From NCBI GenBank assembly GCA_977006965.1, contig OZ345380.1:124001-188000 (forward strand): DNA of 64,000 bases, in the 5' to 3' direction. The DNA comes from Phymatolithon calcareum. Lineage: Eukaryota > Rhodophyta > Florideophyceae > Hapalidiales. Below are positions 43,770 to 53,237 of this stretch, one piece after another (the first letter of the stretch is position 1; each line of letters opens with the position of its first letter). Both the position numbers and the translations under genes were made by a program. Under the pieces are notes generated by a model. The model searched no databases. It saw nothing but the letters and a program-made list of their open reading frames with translations, and was not told the DNA's origin.

Positions 43770-45097
43770 TACTCAAACCATCATGGATTACACGGCCGGA
43801 GACGAGGAAAAGAAGTGGCTCCTTATTGACCACGGAGTCCCCCAAGGATCGCCCCTGAGCCCCTGCCTGTACAACTTGTTCATGGACACATTCGCGTTAG
43901 CAACGGAAAAAACACCTCGACATTTGTCGAAGCACCCCGCGATACTTTTCGCGGACGACGTGCAGCTTCAAGCCGCTAATTCCGATGGTATGCAATGGCT
44001 TTTGGATACGGCGACGAGCTGGGCCACAGAAAACGGAATGACATGGAACACTAAGAAAGGAAAAAGCGAAGTGCTTATCCATCCTGGATTATTCAAACCC
44101 AAGTTCCGGCTCTCAGGCCAGGAGCTCCACGATACCCGCCTACTGGAATACCTGGGAACCACGATCGACAACACGGGAGTAACCAACCACGCAACACTAA
44201 AGCGCATCAACGTGGCGAAGGGAATTATCATGGGACTGAAAGACCTGGCAGTCCAAGCGCAAGGACTAGCTACTACCAAGAACATAGCAATGTACAAGGC
44301 TCTTGTGCAATGCAGATGGCAGTACGCGATACACCTCACGCCATGGACAAACTCAGTCGAAGCGCAGATTAACCAAGCGGAGGGCCTGTTCTACTCTGTT
44401 GCCTTCGGTAACTACGCGAAACGATTGCACGCTCGAATGCGAGCCCTCTGCAGAATTACTCCACCTAAGATAAGAAGAGCGCAACTCGGAGAGCACTTCG
44501 CACAGAGGCTTTTACGACGGAAGGATGAAATCGAAAAGGAAGCAAACTACGCAGGAAAAGAAGGGGACATACAGCAAGCAGAGAGGGATATCCGCTATCT
44601 GCAGGAGCACGAGCTCCTAAGAGGCAGTACCGAGCGCGGGTTGGTGACCCACAAACACGAGAGCCACCGCCGGCGGCAGGAATGAATTGAAAAGGAAGAA
44701 GAAAAAGAGAGCAAAATTGCCGTCGATACTAAGGAGAAAGTAAGCCCTGCACTCCAAATTCGATGCAGGAAACACCGACTCCTAACAGTTAAGTGGTTCT
44801 TTGGCCGCTTCCCACCACGAAGAGCAGAGTCTTACATTGAACATTTCAACGAGGTCGCGGAAGAGAATCTGAAAACTCTACAACGAAATTTAACAAGTCC
44901 AAAAGCAGAAGAATCTTGGGAAGAAGGGACGAAAACAGCGATTGACAAACTTCTGGCCTTGGAAATCCATACGAACGAAGAAATGATAGTGTAATGTGAC
45001 CTGATTGGGTAATGAGATGGAAGTATGAACGGGAAGCTGCTCTGTTGGTGAATACCGGCGTTGAGGGCTTCTAAAATAAAAGCCGACAATTTCCCCC
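43770..45097 (+). mobile_element. LINE family A, longest copy, with poly(C) tail
   Basis: 5'-truncated insertion in block P3, bounded by CCGCCGTTGAGAAGC at 43755-43769 and 45098-45112. It ends GTTGAGGGCTTCTAAAATAAAA, GACAATTT and CCCCC. It is the best copy for defining family A. Confidence 0.9.
43783..44994 (+). pseudogene. LINE family A reverse transcriptase, C-terminal part
   Basis: Starts in the RT palm: DHGVPQGSPLSPCLYN, ILFADDVQLQAA (catalytic Asp pair), SWATENGMTWNTKKGKSEVL, LEYLGTTIDN, then thumb (MYKALVQCRWQYAIHLTPW) and ITPPKIRRAQLGEHFA. A single TGA at 44683-44685 interrupts before KHRLLTVKWFFGRFPPR and the terminus IHTNEEMIV. One stop only, so it is relatively young. The endonuclease and finger parts are not in this truncated copy. 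Confidence 0.85.
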
Positions 45098-46110
45098 CCG
45101 CCGTTGAGAAGCACTCGAGATAACGACCGCAGAGTGCGGCTTTTATGCAACGCGCATCACCGTCATGGTGGCAATTTCGGTCACGAGGCCCTGTAGGAAT
45201 GGCAGATGGTTTGTCAGCTTGCCGAAAACGCACGCGCCACGAGCAGGTATCAGACGCAAACCATGATTTGAGACGGATAAGAAAGATAGGGAGATGGGAC
45301 CAGTGAGGAGTACGGCGAGCTAGGAAAATGCATGGAAAGCATTTGTAAGAGATAAGAAAGGTTGTTTCGATCTGGGCTCCAATGTTGATCGCCTCCGGTT
45401 TCCAGTGCATACTTGTGCGTTGAAAACCACGACCGGACCGACTTGTCGTTTGAGCCTCGTGGAAAGGAATGCAAATCGAGCATACAAGCAAAGGCAGATA
45501 TGGAATGGATAAGAACGTTGGCGGATGCATATGAATGAGATCTGGGGCTGGTGGGCGTCTTCAAAAATGTATATCTATGATTAGGTGAATCGCAGGGGTG
45601 AGGCCCAGTGCACACCTCCACAATGATAGGAGTGGTAGTCATTGCCCGCCAGTGCATGATTTATTGGCAGCGGTAGCGGTTACTGCCGAACTGGGCGAAA
45701 ATCGCGGACAGCAAGCAGCCAAACGGGAGAGGAACCAGCCGTTCATGGCGGCGATTGCTGGAGCACCACTTGCTGCTTGTCTTCGGTATCGCCGCGCGCA
45801 GTACGCAGCCGTTCGTCCACAGTACGCAGTGGTGCTGGGTCCGTCATAATGCGGTTGTGCAATGGCCCGCATGAGCTGTCAGCGTCATCTGCGACTATGG
45901 CGAATGCCGAACGCGTCGCTCATGATGCCAGGCTTGACGTCGTAGGACAAATAGGATTAGTGCAACTTCAGAAGGAATCGATGGTAACACTCACTCAATA
46001 GCGAGATTATGTGGCAGTTCCTCAGTCTTTTTCCTCGAAATCTTTGCATTTTACAGTGTATTAGTGCATGTAGTTTGGATTTGGTGCGTATGCGCTGACA
46101 AAGGCGACAG
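45098..46110. repeat. Spacer block P, copy 3, part 2
   Basis: Continues block P (compare 24945-26140 and 57390-58325). No gene supported. Confidence 0.65.
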
Positions 46111-46119
46111 ATCGCAGAG

Positions 46120-47060
46120 CTCGGGGAAGACACATCCACACAGTTGGACGGTCGCATGTACTAGGATGCGGACTACCCCAAGGAAGCTCGTTGTCACCAA
46201 ATCTTTGGAATTTGTACATATTGGACTTAGACTTACGTCTTGACGACCTGGTTCAATTCAGTTTCGCAGACGACACCAGCTTCCATGCCACCGGCATCAC
46301 TTGGGATGATGTAATCTCAAAGCTCAACGAAGCAGCCGAGAAACTCTCCCGTCTATGCGGCCATTTGCGAATCAAGGTGAACGCTCGAAAATGCAAAGTG
46401 CTAGGATTTTCTGCAGGTGGACGGTTACCACAAGAAATTGTAGATGGTAGCGTCACTATTGATGGTGAGGAAATCGACGCAGTGACCGCATACAAGTTCC
46501 TAGGTGTTTATTTCGACCAACGAATGAGCTTCAAAGTGCATTGCCGAGAAGTGAGCCGGAAATTTCGATCGAAGACTCGTTTCATCCGCGCGTTGAGCGG
46601 CACATCCTGGGGTGCGGATTCATCAACGATGGAGGCTTTCCGAAAGAGCTACTGCGAGCCAACTGCGATGTACGGTGCATCAGCCTTCGCTGTACACGGA
46701 TTCGATTCCCACATCAAACAAGTGGAAGTCGCGCGGAACGACGCTGCACGAGCGGCGAGCGGTTGCCTGAAAGCTACGAAAATCGCCGAGCTTCGGTCAT
46801 TGACTGGGATGCGCAGCCTTCGAGATATCGGAGAGATGGATGCTACCCTTATCATGGACAAAGCACTTCGACTCCGACCGGATACTCCAGTGGCTCTCAC
46901 GGCAAACTCACGCGAACTGAAATCCAGGCGCACAGGGTCGTGGCGGGACTCGAGCACCCTTCATCTGGCGGAAAAGGGGATCTTGGCACTCCCACGCAAT
47001 GGTCTTCCCCCACCGATTCAGAAGGATCGCTCCGGTGGCAGATTTCAAACCTACGCGACT
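46120..47060 (+). pseudogene. LINE family D reverse transcriptase part
   Basis: GCGLPQGSSLSPNLWNLYI, FSFADDTSFHA (catalytic box), LRIKVNARKCKVLGF, YKFLGVYFDQRMSF, then a helical thumb (SYCEPTAMYGASAFAV, RAASGCLK). Reading passes from frame 3 to frame 2 near 47000-47060, where a frameshift leads into RNase H. No start codon; the 5' part is missing. Confidence 0.85.
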
Positions 47061-48267
47061 CCCATTTCGGCAAAAAATGGCCGGATGAAAAGCGCTTGGC
47101 AACAGAAGCTTTTATTTCGGAGCGCAACGCAGAAAAACCCGCGGAGATCGAAGTATGGACGGACGGAAGTGTCGGAGAAATACCTCACAAATACGTGTGG
47201 GACCTGAATCATGGAGAGCGCGTCTCCGTGAAATGGGATGAGGGCTGGTACATTGCGACGTTGAAGAAATTTAACCCCACCCAGTGCGGGAACTACGAAG
47301 TAGCGAAACGGTTTGAGTCTCGACACGGCAGGCCCCCGGATATACTCCTGGCATACGACGACGGAGACGAGCATGCTTACGCAGCAACCCCGACTAATTC
47401 GAAGCAGCGCGTTATTGTGCGCGATGAGGATGGTGACTCACTCGACATGTATCGTACCATCCCGTTCCAAGTCGGCGGAGCCGGAATTCTGGTGATACGC
47501 GACGGAGAAACGATTATGGAAGCAGCATTATCCGCTGGGGCTGTGGGCTCTTCATTCGACACAGAGGCATATGCGGCCGTCCATGCGTTTCAGGTAATAT
47601 CAGATCTACAGATCTCGCGCGGCAGCACGATTAGATGGTTCACTGACAGCAGAAGCTGCATAGATGCGCTCAACGGGCAGCCCCGGATGTTTGGTGAGAT
47701 GGTGCGGAAATTATGGAGTCTTATGGAACAAGTCATGTCGCACGAGATTCACATAGAGTGCATCTGGATACCGAGCCACTGCGGTGTTCCGAAAATGAGG
47801 CTGCTGATGAACTGGCGAGACGCGGAATTTTGGAATCGAGTCTGGTGTTGCACCAAGGGATACCCCTTACCTTGGAAGCGGCGCGATCTATTATCAAGCC
47901 ACCCTGTAGAAGCAAACCATTTGACCTACCAACACTTCCAAAAGATCTTAACATCTCACAGAGACGCGCCGAGGTGACAATTCACCAGATCGTAGTGAAT
48001 TGTTGCCCAGTTGTAGCAAGCTTTCACCATGGACACAATGAGGATGAACCGCGACTCTACGATCCAGTGTGTAAGATGTGCCCATATGGCGCCAAGGAGA
48101 CCGTGGAGCATCTGATCCTACGCTGTCCTGGCCGGATTCTATCTCGAAAACGGTTCATCGGAAGAGTGCGCGACAAAACCGTAGAAGATCTGTGCAGGGA
48201 GAGACCCATTGAGATACTCCAATTTTTGAACAATGAGAACTTGCTCGAGGGTAAGTTCGGACGTTAA
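47040..48267 (+). pseudogene. LINE family D RNase H with inserted Tudor-like domain, and zinc-knuckle end
   Basis: RNase H residues: Asp in IEVWTDGSV (47147-47173), Glu in DTEAYAAVHAF, Asp in FTDSRSCIDAL, His in IPSHCGVP, last Asp in ENEAADELARR (after a one-base shift near 47788). Between TDGSV and GGAGILV lies an in-frame insertion of 99 codons (47174-47470). It contains GERVSVKWDEGWYIATLKKF and LLAYDDGDEHAY, a pattern like Tudor/agenet-type barrels. The C-terminus (47713-48267) has the PVCKMC..ETVEHLILRC knuckle. The insertion has no stops. Confidence 0.75.
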
Positions 48268-48302
48268 TACTAACGTTTTCTGCAATAAAGAAAGAAAGAA
48301 AG

Positions 48303-48900
48303 AAAGGCGACAGGAAATACAGAACTGAAAGTTTGAGGGTCTTGCAGGCAGCTTCTGGAAGACTCCATCTGCACTTGATTGGGGCATACCGCCCGTGGCT
48401 TCTTGTAGGAATGATCTCGAGTTATGCATATGTTACACTGTACTTCCGGCCCCGGTTTAATGGCGCTCCGTGTTTGGGCGGGAATGAATTCTATCGGTGG
48501 TCCGCAACGCAGGTAGAGTAGCTACGTTGGGTTGGCGGTGAAGTTTAAGTTGTGGACTCACTCTTTCTGGGGCAAGCTTAAAAACCGCACGGTAATGTTT
48601 TTAATTCCTCACCGTTCCGCTTGAGTGACACGAAGTCCAAGAACAGTATTCCACGAATTGCCATAGTTGCCTAACGACGACGGTCCGCACTCCGAGGTGT
48701 TCGAAAGTACTATAACATACACACTAACAATCCAATAGAGAGGACATCAACGATCCTCACGGGCACACTTACTCCAATAAGAGAACCTACCCATACGATT
48801 TTACTGGTGGGGGTGCTCTAGTGTTCTTTCTCGACACACACAAAGGAGCGACTGCAACCGCATTTGTTTCAATATTCGAGTTCTCCAACATTACCACTGA
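48303..48900. repeat. Spacer block P, copy 3, part 3
   Basis: Resumes at GGCGACAGGAAATACAGAAC and follows 26118-26730 and 58560-59095. No gene. Confidence 0.65.
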
Positions 48901-49116
48901 GGGCCGATGAACGATTATTCCCAACCGGGAAAATGGGAAAATGAGAAATTGGGAACGTGAGTACATCCAATAGAATACCTGCATTTGTGAAATTTTACTT
49001 CTTCTGCTTCCTTCAGGTTCAAATTCCACAAGTGCACGTATTCTATTGGACATATTGCCGTCCCCATTTTCTCAATTTCCCATTTTCCCGGTTGGGAACT
49101 ATTAGTTCATCGGCCC
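48901..49116. mobile_element. PIF/Harbinger-like MITE, 216 bp
   Basis: Inverted termini GGGCCGATGAAC and then about 35 bp of shared sequence (CCCAACCGGGAAAATGGG) on both sides; flanked by TGA at 48898-48900 and 49117-49119. The empty site ACTGAATGTGG is visible at 59093. A 3-bp duplication with GGG.. ends suits Harbinger-type elements. Confidence 0.85.
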
Positions 49117-49129
49117 TGAATGTGGGTTA

Positions 49130-49718
49130 AGACGTTCCCCAACAAATAAGTTATTGAGATTTCCGCATCCTGAATATCTAATATTTGGAATGCCGGCATC
49201 TTATCCAATCGATATTATTGACGCGTATAGGTTATCGCTTGAAACTTAAGGGACCGAGCATGAAAAGGAATCACGAGCGACGTCACAAGGGAGGGACCGA
49301 AATCACACCCGCGGGACTACCGAGTGGTTTCGAATCATGGCCGTTCCCGAAAGTTGAGTGCGATAACCGGCTTATCAGCCCTGTTTTGAGGCTCATAGAC
49401 TTCCCCTTTTCGTTTCGGTCGACGGGGTGACATGGGACATGTCACCCCCCCCCCCCCCGGAATGATATTTTGGGGAATAATTTGGGCACTTTTTACCCTA
49501 AATGATGACGTTTCGCGACGTTTCGCGACGTTTCGAGCCGTTTCAGATCCGTTCTGGAGCTCGTTGTGGCATAATCGGTTCAGCAAAAACCAGGTGAAAA
49601 TTGATAATGTATTCTTCGAGGATTGTGTCCACGACTGTATTTCCACAGGCGGAAGACATTCAAATTCTGGATGATGTTCTCTACTTCTCTACTATTCTCA
49701 TCCCACGTTGCTACTGAT
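49130..49718. repeat. Spacer block Q, copy 3
   Basis: Same order as copies 1, 2 and 4. A C-run of 14 at about 49445-49458 expands a place that has four C in copy 1. Carries the small ORF at 49260-49430. Confidence 0.7.
49260..49430 (+). CDS. Small conserved ORF of block Q, copy 3 (56 codons)
   Basis: Same ORF as in copies 1, 2 and 4, with a 9-bp in-frame deletion (LRFIQGVDFP becomes LRLIDFP). Begins MKRNHERRHKGGTE. The only indel seen in four copies keeps the frame. Confidence 0.35.
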   Translation: MKRNHERRHKGGTEITPAGLPSGFESWPFPKVECDNRLISPVLRLIDFPFSFRSTG

Positions 49719-50993
49719 TTAATCTTGTTTCTCTCCTTCATCTTCTCCAGAATTGCCTTCTCGATCTCTTTCCCGTTCCCGTCTTCTCTTCTCACGAACT
49801 ACTCTTTGTATCCATTCGGAATTATCGCTGATGGGGATGTCTGCATCGTTGTCGCTACTCCCACTCACACCCCACAAAAGCGATTTCAGTGCAATTGCGA
49901 TCTCGACGAACGCCAAAACAATCACGACGTCTGCCAGCTCCTTCACGGCGTTAAAAGTCTCATCGTCCATTTCGTCCCACATTAGTATAACAGCGCAAAG
50001 CACAGCCGCAAGCAACGGGAGAGTTGAACTGTGCTCCATTATAGTAAGTACTGGACGCAGAATACCAGCATTTTCATTTTCCTTGTAGATTGCGTCCTTG
50101 TCATCACCAACTATAGCATTCCCGACATGGAGCGGTGCTAATCTTAGCTGACACTTCAGAACCTCTATGTCGCTGATTTGCCCGTCATCTTGATTGATGC
50201 TGTGTCGTAGTTGTTCCAGTATTCTCTGTTGTGATATCAGCTGATCCGTGCGTTCCCTCATTATGTTATCAATCTGGTTATCGAAAAAACGATTTGGATG
50301 GAAAGTACACCAATAACTCAAGAGATTCTGCCTCTCAAAGGCAACGACGAAGCAGAGTGTGATGAGGGAATAAAGAATTCCCCATCCGACACAAAATCCC
50401 ATCACTCCAACGCTTAGCGCTATATTTCCTTCACTTGCTCTTCTCGCCGAATCTGCATTGACTGATGACGCAACCAACCACCATCGCTGTCGCCATCCGG
50501 CAAGCGCTATCGAGATCAATGTTGTGAACACGAGACTTAGCATCTCGAAAAACCGATTGACAAAAGAGACCCCCGAACGGTGACCCGAAGCCGAGAATGG
50601 GGTCCATTTAACGCGACAGTTGCTCGCCGACCTGATCGTGTAAGAAACATCCAATATGATGCCTATGAGGCCTACTACCAACGCACAAGGTGCCACAAAT
50701 TGTAGCCACTGCAGCCGAAACGTCAGCGCCCGACGTAACTGCACGAACGATAGAACCTCTGAAACAATTGCTACGAGCACTTCTGCCGCCTCAAGACCGA
50801 ACAGAATGCTCAACTTGCGGAAAGAGATTCGACATGGATCTGCAGACTCCATCACAAGGGTGCCTTGCATGGCAGCGAGAAGTATGGACATGAAGGCGAG
50901 AATGGTAGGCCAGCTTAGTGCGGCTTTCGACCCGCCGACAACGTCGTGAGCAGTTGTGGAGAATGCATTGTTGTGCATAGGCAGTGGTGCCAT
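49719..50993 (-). CDS. Multi-pass membrane protein of the array, copy D (424 aa)
   Basis: Uninterrupted from ATG (50991-50993) to stop. I do not recognise the family. Predicted features: short N-terminus; membrane segments at about 25-50 (LSWPTILAFMSILLAAMQG), 60-85 (LFGLEAAEVLVAIVSEVLSF), 95-120 (FVAPCALVVGLIGIILDV), 150-175 (MLSLVFTTLISIALAGW) and 190-215 (IALSVGVMGFCVGWGIL). A soluble middle with helical ISQQRILEQLRHSINQDD follows; then two C-terminal segments (STLPLLAAVLCAVIL and ELADVVIVLAFVEIAIAL) and a tail rich in Arg, Glu and Asp. It lacks the 39-residue repeats of copy E. The flanks are those of every other unit. Likely functional in so far as it is intact. Confidence 0.8.
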   Translation of the reverse strand: MAPLPMHNNAFSTTAHDVVGGSKAALSWPTILAFMSILLAAMQGTLVMESADPCRISFRKLSILFGLEAAEVLVAIVSEVLSFVQLRRALTFRLQWLQFVAPCALVVGLIGIILDVSYTIRSASNCRVKWTPFSASGHRSGVSFVNRFFEMLSLVFTTLISIALAGWRQRWWLVASSVNADSARRASEGNIALSVGVMGFCVGWGILYSLITLCFVVAFERQNLLSYWCTFHPNRFFDNQIDNIMRERTDQLISQQRILEQLRHSINQDDGQISDIEVLKCQLRLAPLHVGNAIVGDDKDAIYKENENAGILRPVLTIMEHSSTLPLLAAVLCAVILMWDEMDDETFNAVKELADVVIVLAFVEIAIALKSLLWGVSGSSDNDADIPISDNSEWIQRVVREKRRRERERDREGNSGEDEGEKQD

Positions 50994-52040
50994 AGCTCAA
51001 GCATGAGGTGTAGCCTTTGCGAAACAATTAGAACGTCTTGAACAGTGTTGTGGTAGCGAGACGTGGGCAGATTGCCTCGTTTTCGGGCACCAAAGTATCA
51101 AGTAGTGCTGACACACGAATTCAACGAGAATTTGCAGAGGATAGGACTGAGTTGTTGGGTAAGGTTTGCAATCTGCGGTCACAATTTCTAAATTGTGATC
51201 ACAATGTCATAGTGGCATATGCTATAGGCTGACAGCGAGAGAGGACCCAGGTGTGTCTATGTGCTCAATGGAAGGAGGTGGTACAGGAGAAGAACAAAAT
51301 TTGTTCATCCTGAAATCTCGTTGATATTTAATATCAACGAGATTGCAAGATGCATGGATTGGGTGACTAATAAAAATGAATGCTTATTCCTGTTATGGGG
51401 CTAGCAAGCACTGCTTCTATATATTTACCTCTACTGTAAGATTGTAATGCCTGAACTGCGGGAGAGATCAGAGCGTTCCATCTTAAGGAATTGTGGACCC
51501 CACTCGCGCATATGGGCAAGAAGTCTAGAGCGGTACCCTGCACGCGAAGTTGATGTCGTGCAGGTCCCATTTAATGTTGTTGTAGATTGAGGAAGCTGTA
51601 TGTGTAGCTAGAACGGTTGTCGTTAACAGTGTCGGGGTTGTATGTGGAGAGCAGATGTCGGTTATGGCCTTCTTGAGAGAAGTGAGATGTGGAGTTGAAA
51701 GCAGTATTTAAATCAGAGTGAGATTGCGGAGGTTGCGAGTGGAAGCGAGTATGACCGATACGAGAGGCAATGGTCAGACATGATACATTCTTACACTACT
51801 TATGATAGATTACGGCAGGGCGTTAATCCTGCTACTGTAGCTACTGTATGATAATTGTAAGCACGCTTCTTCTCTACCTGCCGCTCGTCATTAGACGATT
51901 CCACCCGAAGCAACTGCGGTGATTCCACGATTCACGAGTCGACGTGGACGACCGGATTGTTGAATGTGGCAAAGTACTGTGCCGTACTGTAGCATTGCCA
52001 TTCGTCCGCGAGCAATGTAGTTGCCACCATTTCTCGTACT
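50994..52040. repeat. Flank between membrane copy D and MFS copy 2
   Basis: 5' flank of the membrane gene (GTAGCGAGACGTGGGCAGATT), shared with 61260-61380, then blocks shared with 18070-18245 and 19330-19560. An extra stretch at about 51440-51820, absent at 19430, is unassigned. No gene. Confidence 0.6.
51314..51344. repeat. Palindrome, 15-bp arms
   Basis: Perfect arms AATCTCGTTGATATT at 51314-51328 and 51330-51344, 1-nt spacer. The paralogue at 18245 continues differently. Confidence 0.85.
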
Positions 52041-52722
52041 TTGGCGCTACACGATAGAGGTGACCCAGTGGCTTCAACTAAGGCAGCTTCGGAGACGTGA
52101 CATGAAGTGAACTCAACCGGCCCGGACAAAAGGAAAATTCGACGCTACATATAGTAAGGCGGCCTCGCTTTATGATTTTTTCTTGGAATACATCCGCAAA
52201 AGCCGAAGCCGCGGCTTCATCTGTCTATAAACGTACGTGTCCAGAAGGGACCCTGCAAAACTATGCCGTTGCACGGGGTCGCATGCATGTGCACACGTTT
52301 CCCGCTATGACCGTTTCGTCCTCAGTCTAAGCGTGAAGTCTCATCGAGAAAAATTCTTTATGGAGCTATCATACACGGAAGGCAGCGAGCAGAGCGCTTC
52401 CGATTGAAGCCCTAACAACACTTCAGTTCCAAAAAACATCACTGCCTCAAACGCTCTGTTAGCTTACCTATCAACGCAGTAAGTGTCAACAACTTGCGCG
52501 CCTTTCCACACCTTGGCCATTCACGTAATCATAGTCTCATCACGTAGCAATAGAATACTGTAGTACAATAGGAAGAAACACATGCCGGCGCGATGGCGCT
52601 CGGATTCGAATCTCTACACTCGCCAAAAAATCACGCATGCTCAACTGATGATCAGCATCAGAGCTTCTCTGAACCGCCATTGCGAACGAAATGCGCCCGA
52701 AACAAAAGAAAACTACATACGC

Positions 52723-53237
52723 TCATGCCGGTTTCGCAAGCGTGAGGTAGCCGCCTCCGGCACACTCAGTACAGTTGACGTCGATATATCGGCAACTCAG
52801 CGTCTGCGCCAGTGTTGCCGGGCCGCATTCCAGTCGCATCACGATGCCAGTGCCGCTGCACTTGGCGCACTGCACGATCTGTCCAACGAGAGGCATTGGC
52901 AGAGGCACAGTTTTCAGTTCTGGCACCATCTCGATCATAGGCTCCGGCTTCGGCTTCGTCTTGGAGCCCATGCCAAGTCGCCACGTTGGTAATAGGAGAA
53001 GCACAGCGGCTGCGGAGAATCCCTGCAACGCCACAAAGTACGCGCCCCATCCGAGTCGCGTTACAATCCGCGTGAGTGGATACCCCGACACTGCGGCTCC
53101 AAGATAGGCAATCCAGCCAAAAAGTCCGATTGTTGAGGAAACCGCTGATCGATCGACGATTTTGGCACCAGCCAGCCCAACCAGCAGTTGTGGACCGTAG
53201 ATGAAGCAGCCGACTGCAAATACCGCTAGCCAATTGG
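52723..53237 (-). pseudogene. MFS organophosphate-type transporter, copy 2 (C-terminal fragment)
   Basis: The last two membrane segments and the tail of the transporter: VDRSAVSSTIGLFGWIAYLG, GYPLTRIVTRLGWGAYF, GFSAAAVLLLLPTW. The tail has CAKCSGTG and CTECAGGG, two CxxCxGxG-type motifs, 35 or so residues apart, in the cleanest form of the three copies. Cut on the 5' side at 53237 by a LINE. The frame shown is open to its stop. Confidence 0.8.

Larger units (their letters stand above)
46111..48302 (+). mobile_element. LINE family D with RNase H, (AAAG)n tail
   Basis: 2.2-kb 5'-truncated insertion in block P3, bounded by AAAGGCGACAG at 46100-46110 and 48303-48313. Order: RT from the PQGS motif, connection, RNase H with a large insertion, zinc-knuckle C-terminus, 3' end TGCAATAAAGAAAGAAAG. 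RNase H and the layout fit the I/Tad/ingi-like LINE groups. At least two frameshifts make it inactive. Confidence 0.9.

Noticed and set aside
46541-47977. One 478-codon host gene
   Set aside because: Its first half is an out-of-frame reading of the LINE RT; only the part after about 47040 is the RNase H frame.
49440-49460. C-run in block Q3 as a LINE family A tail
   Set aside because: No family A 3' end precedes it and the other Q blocks continue through this point; it is a simple homopolymer expansion.
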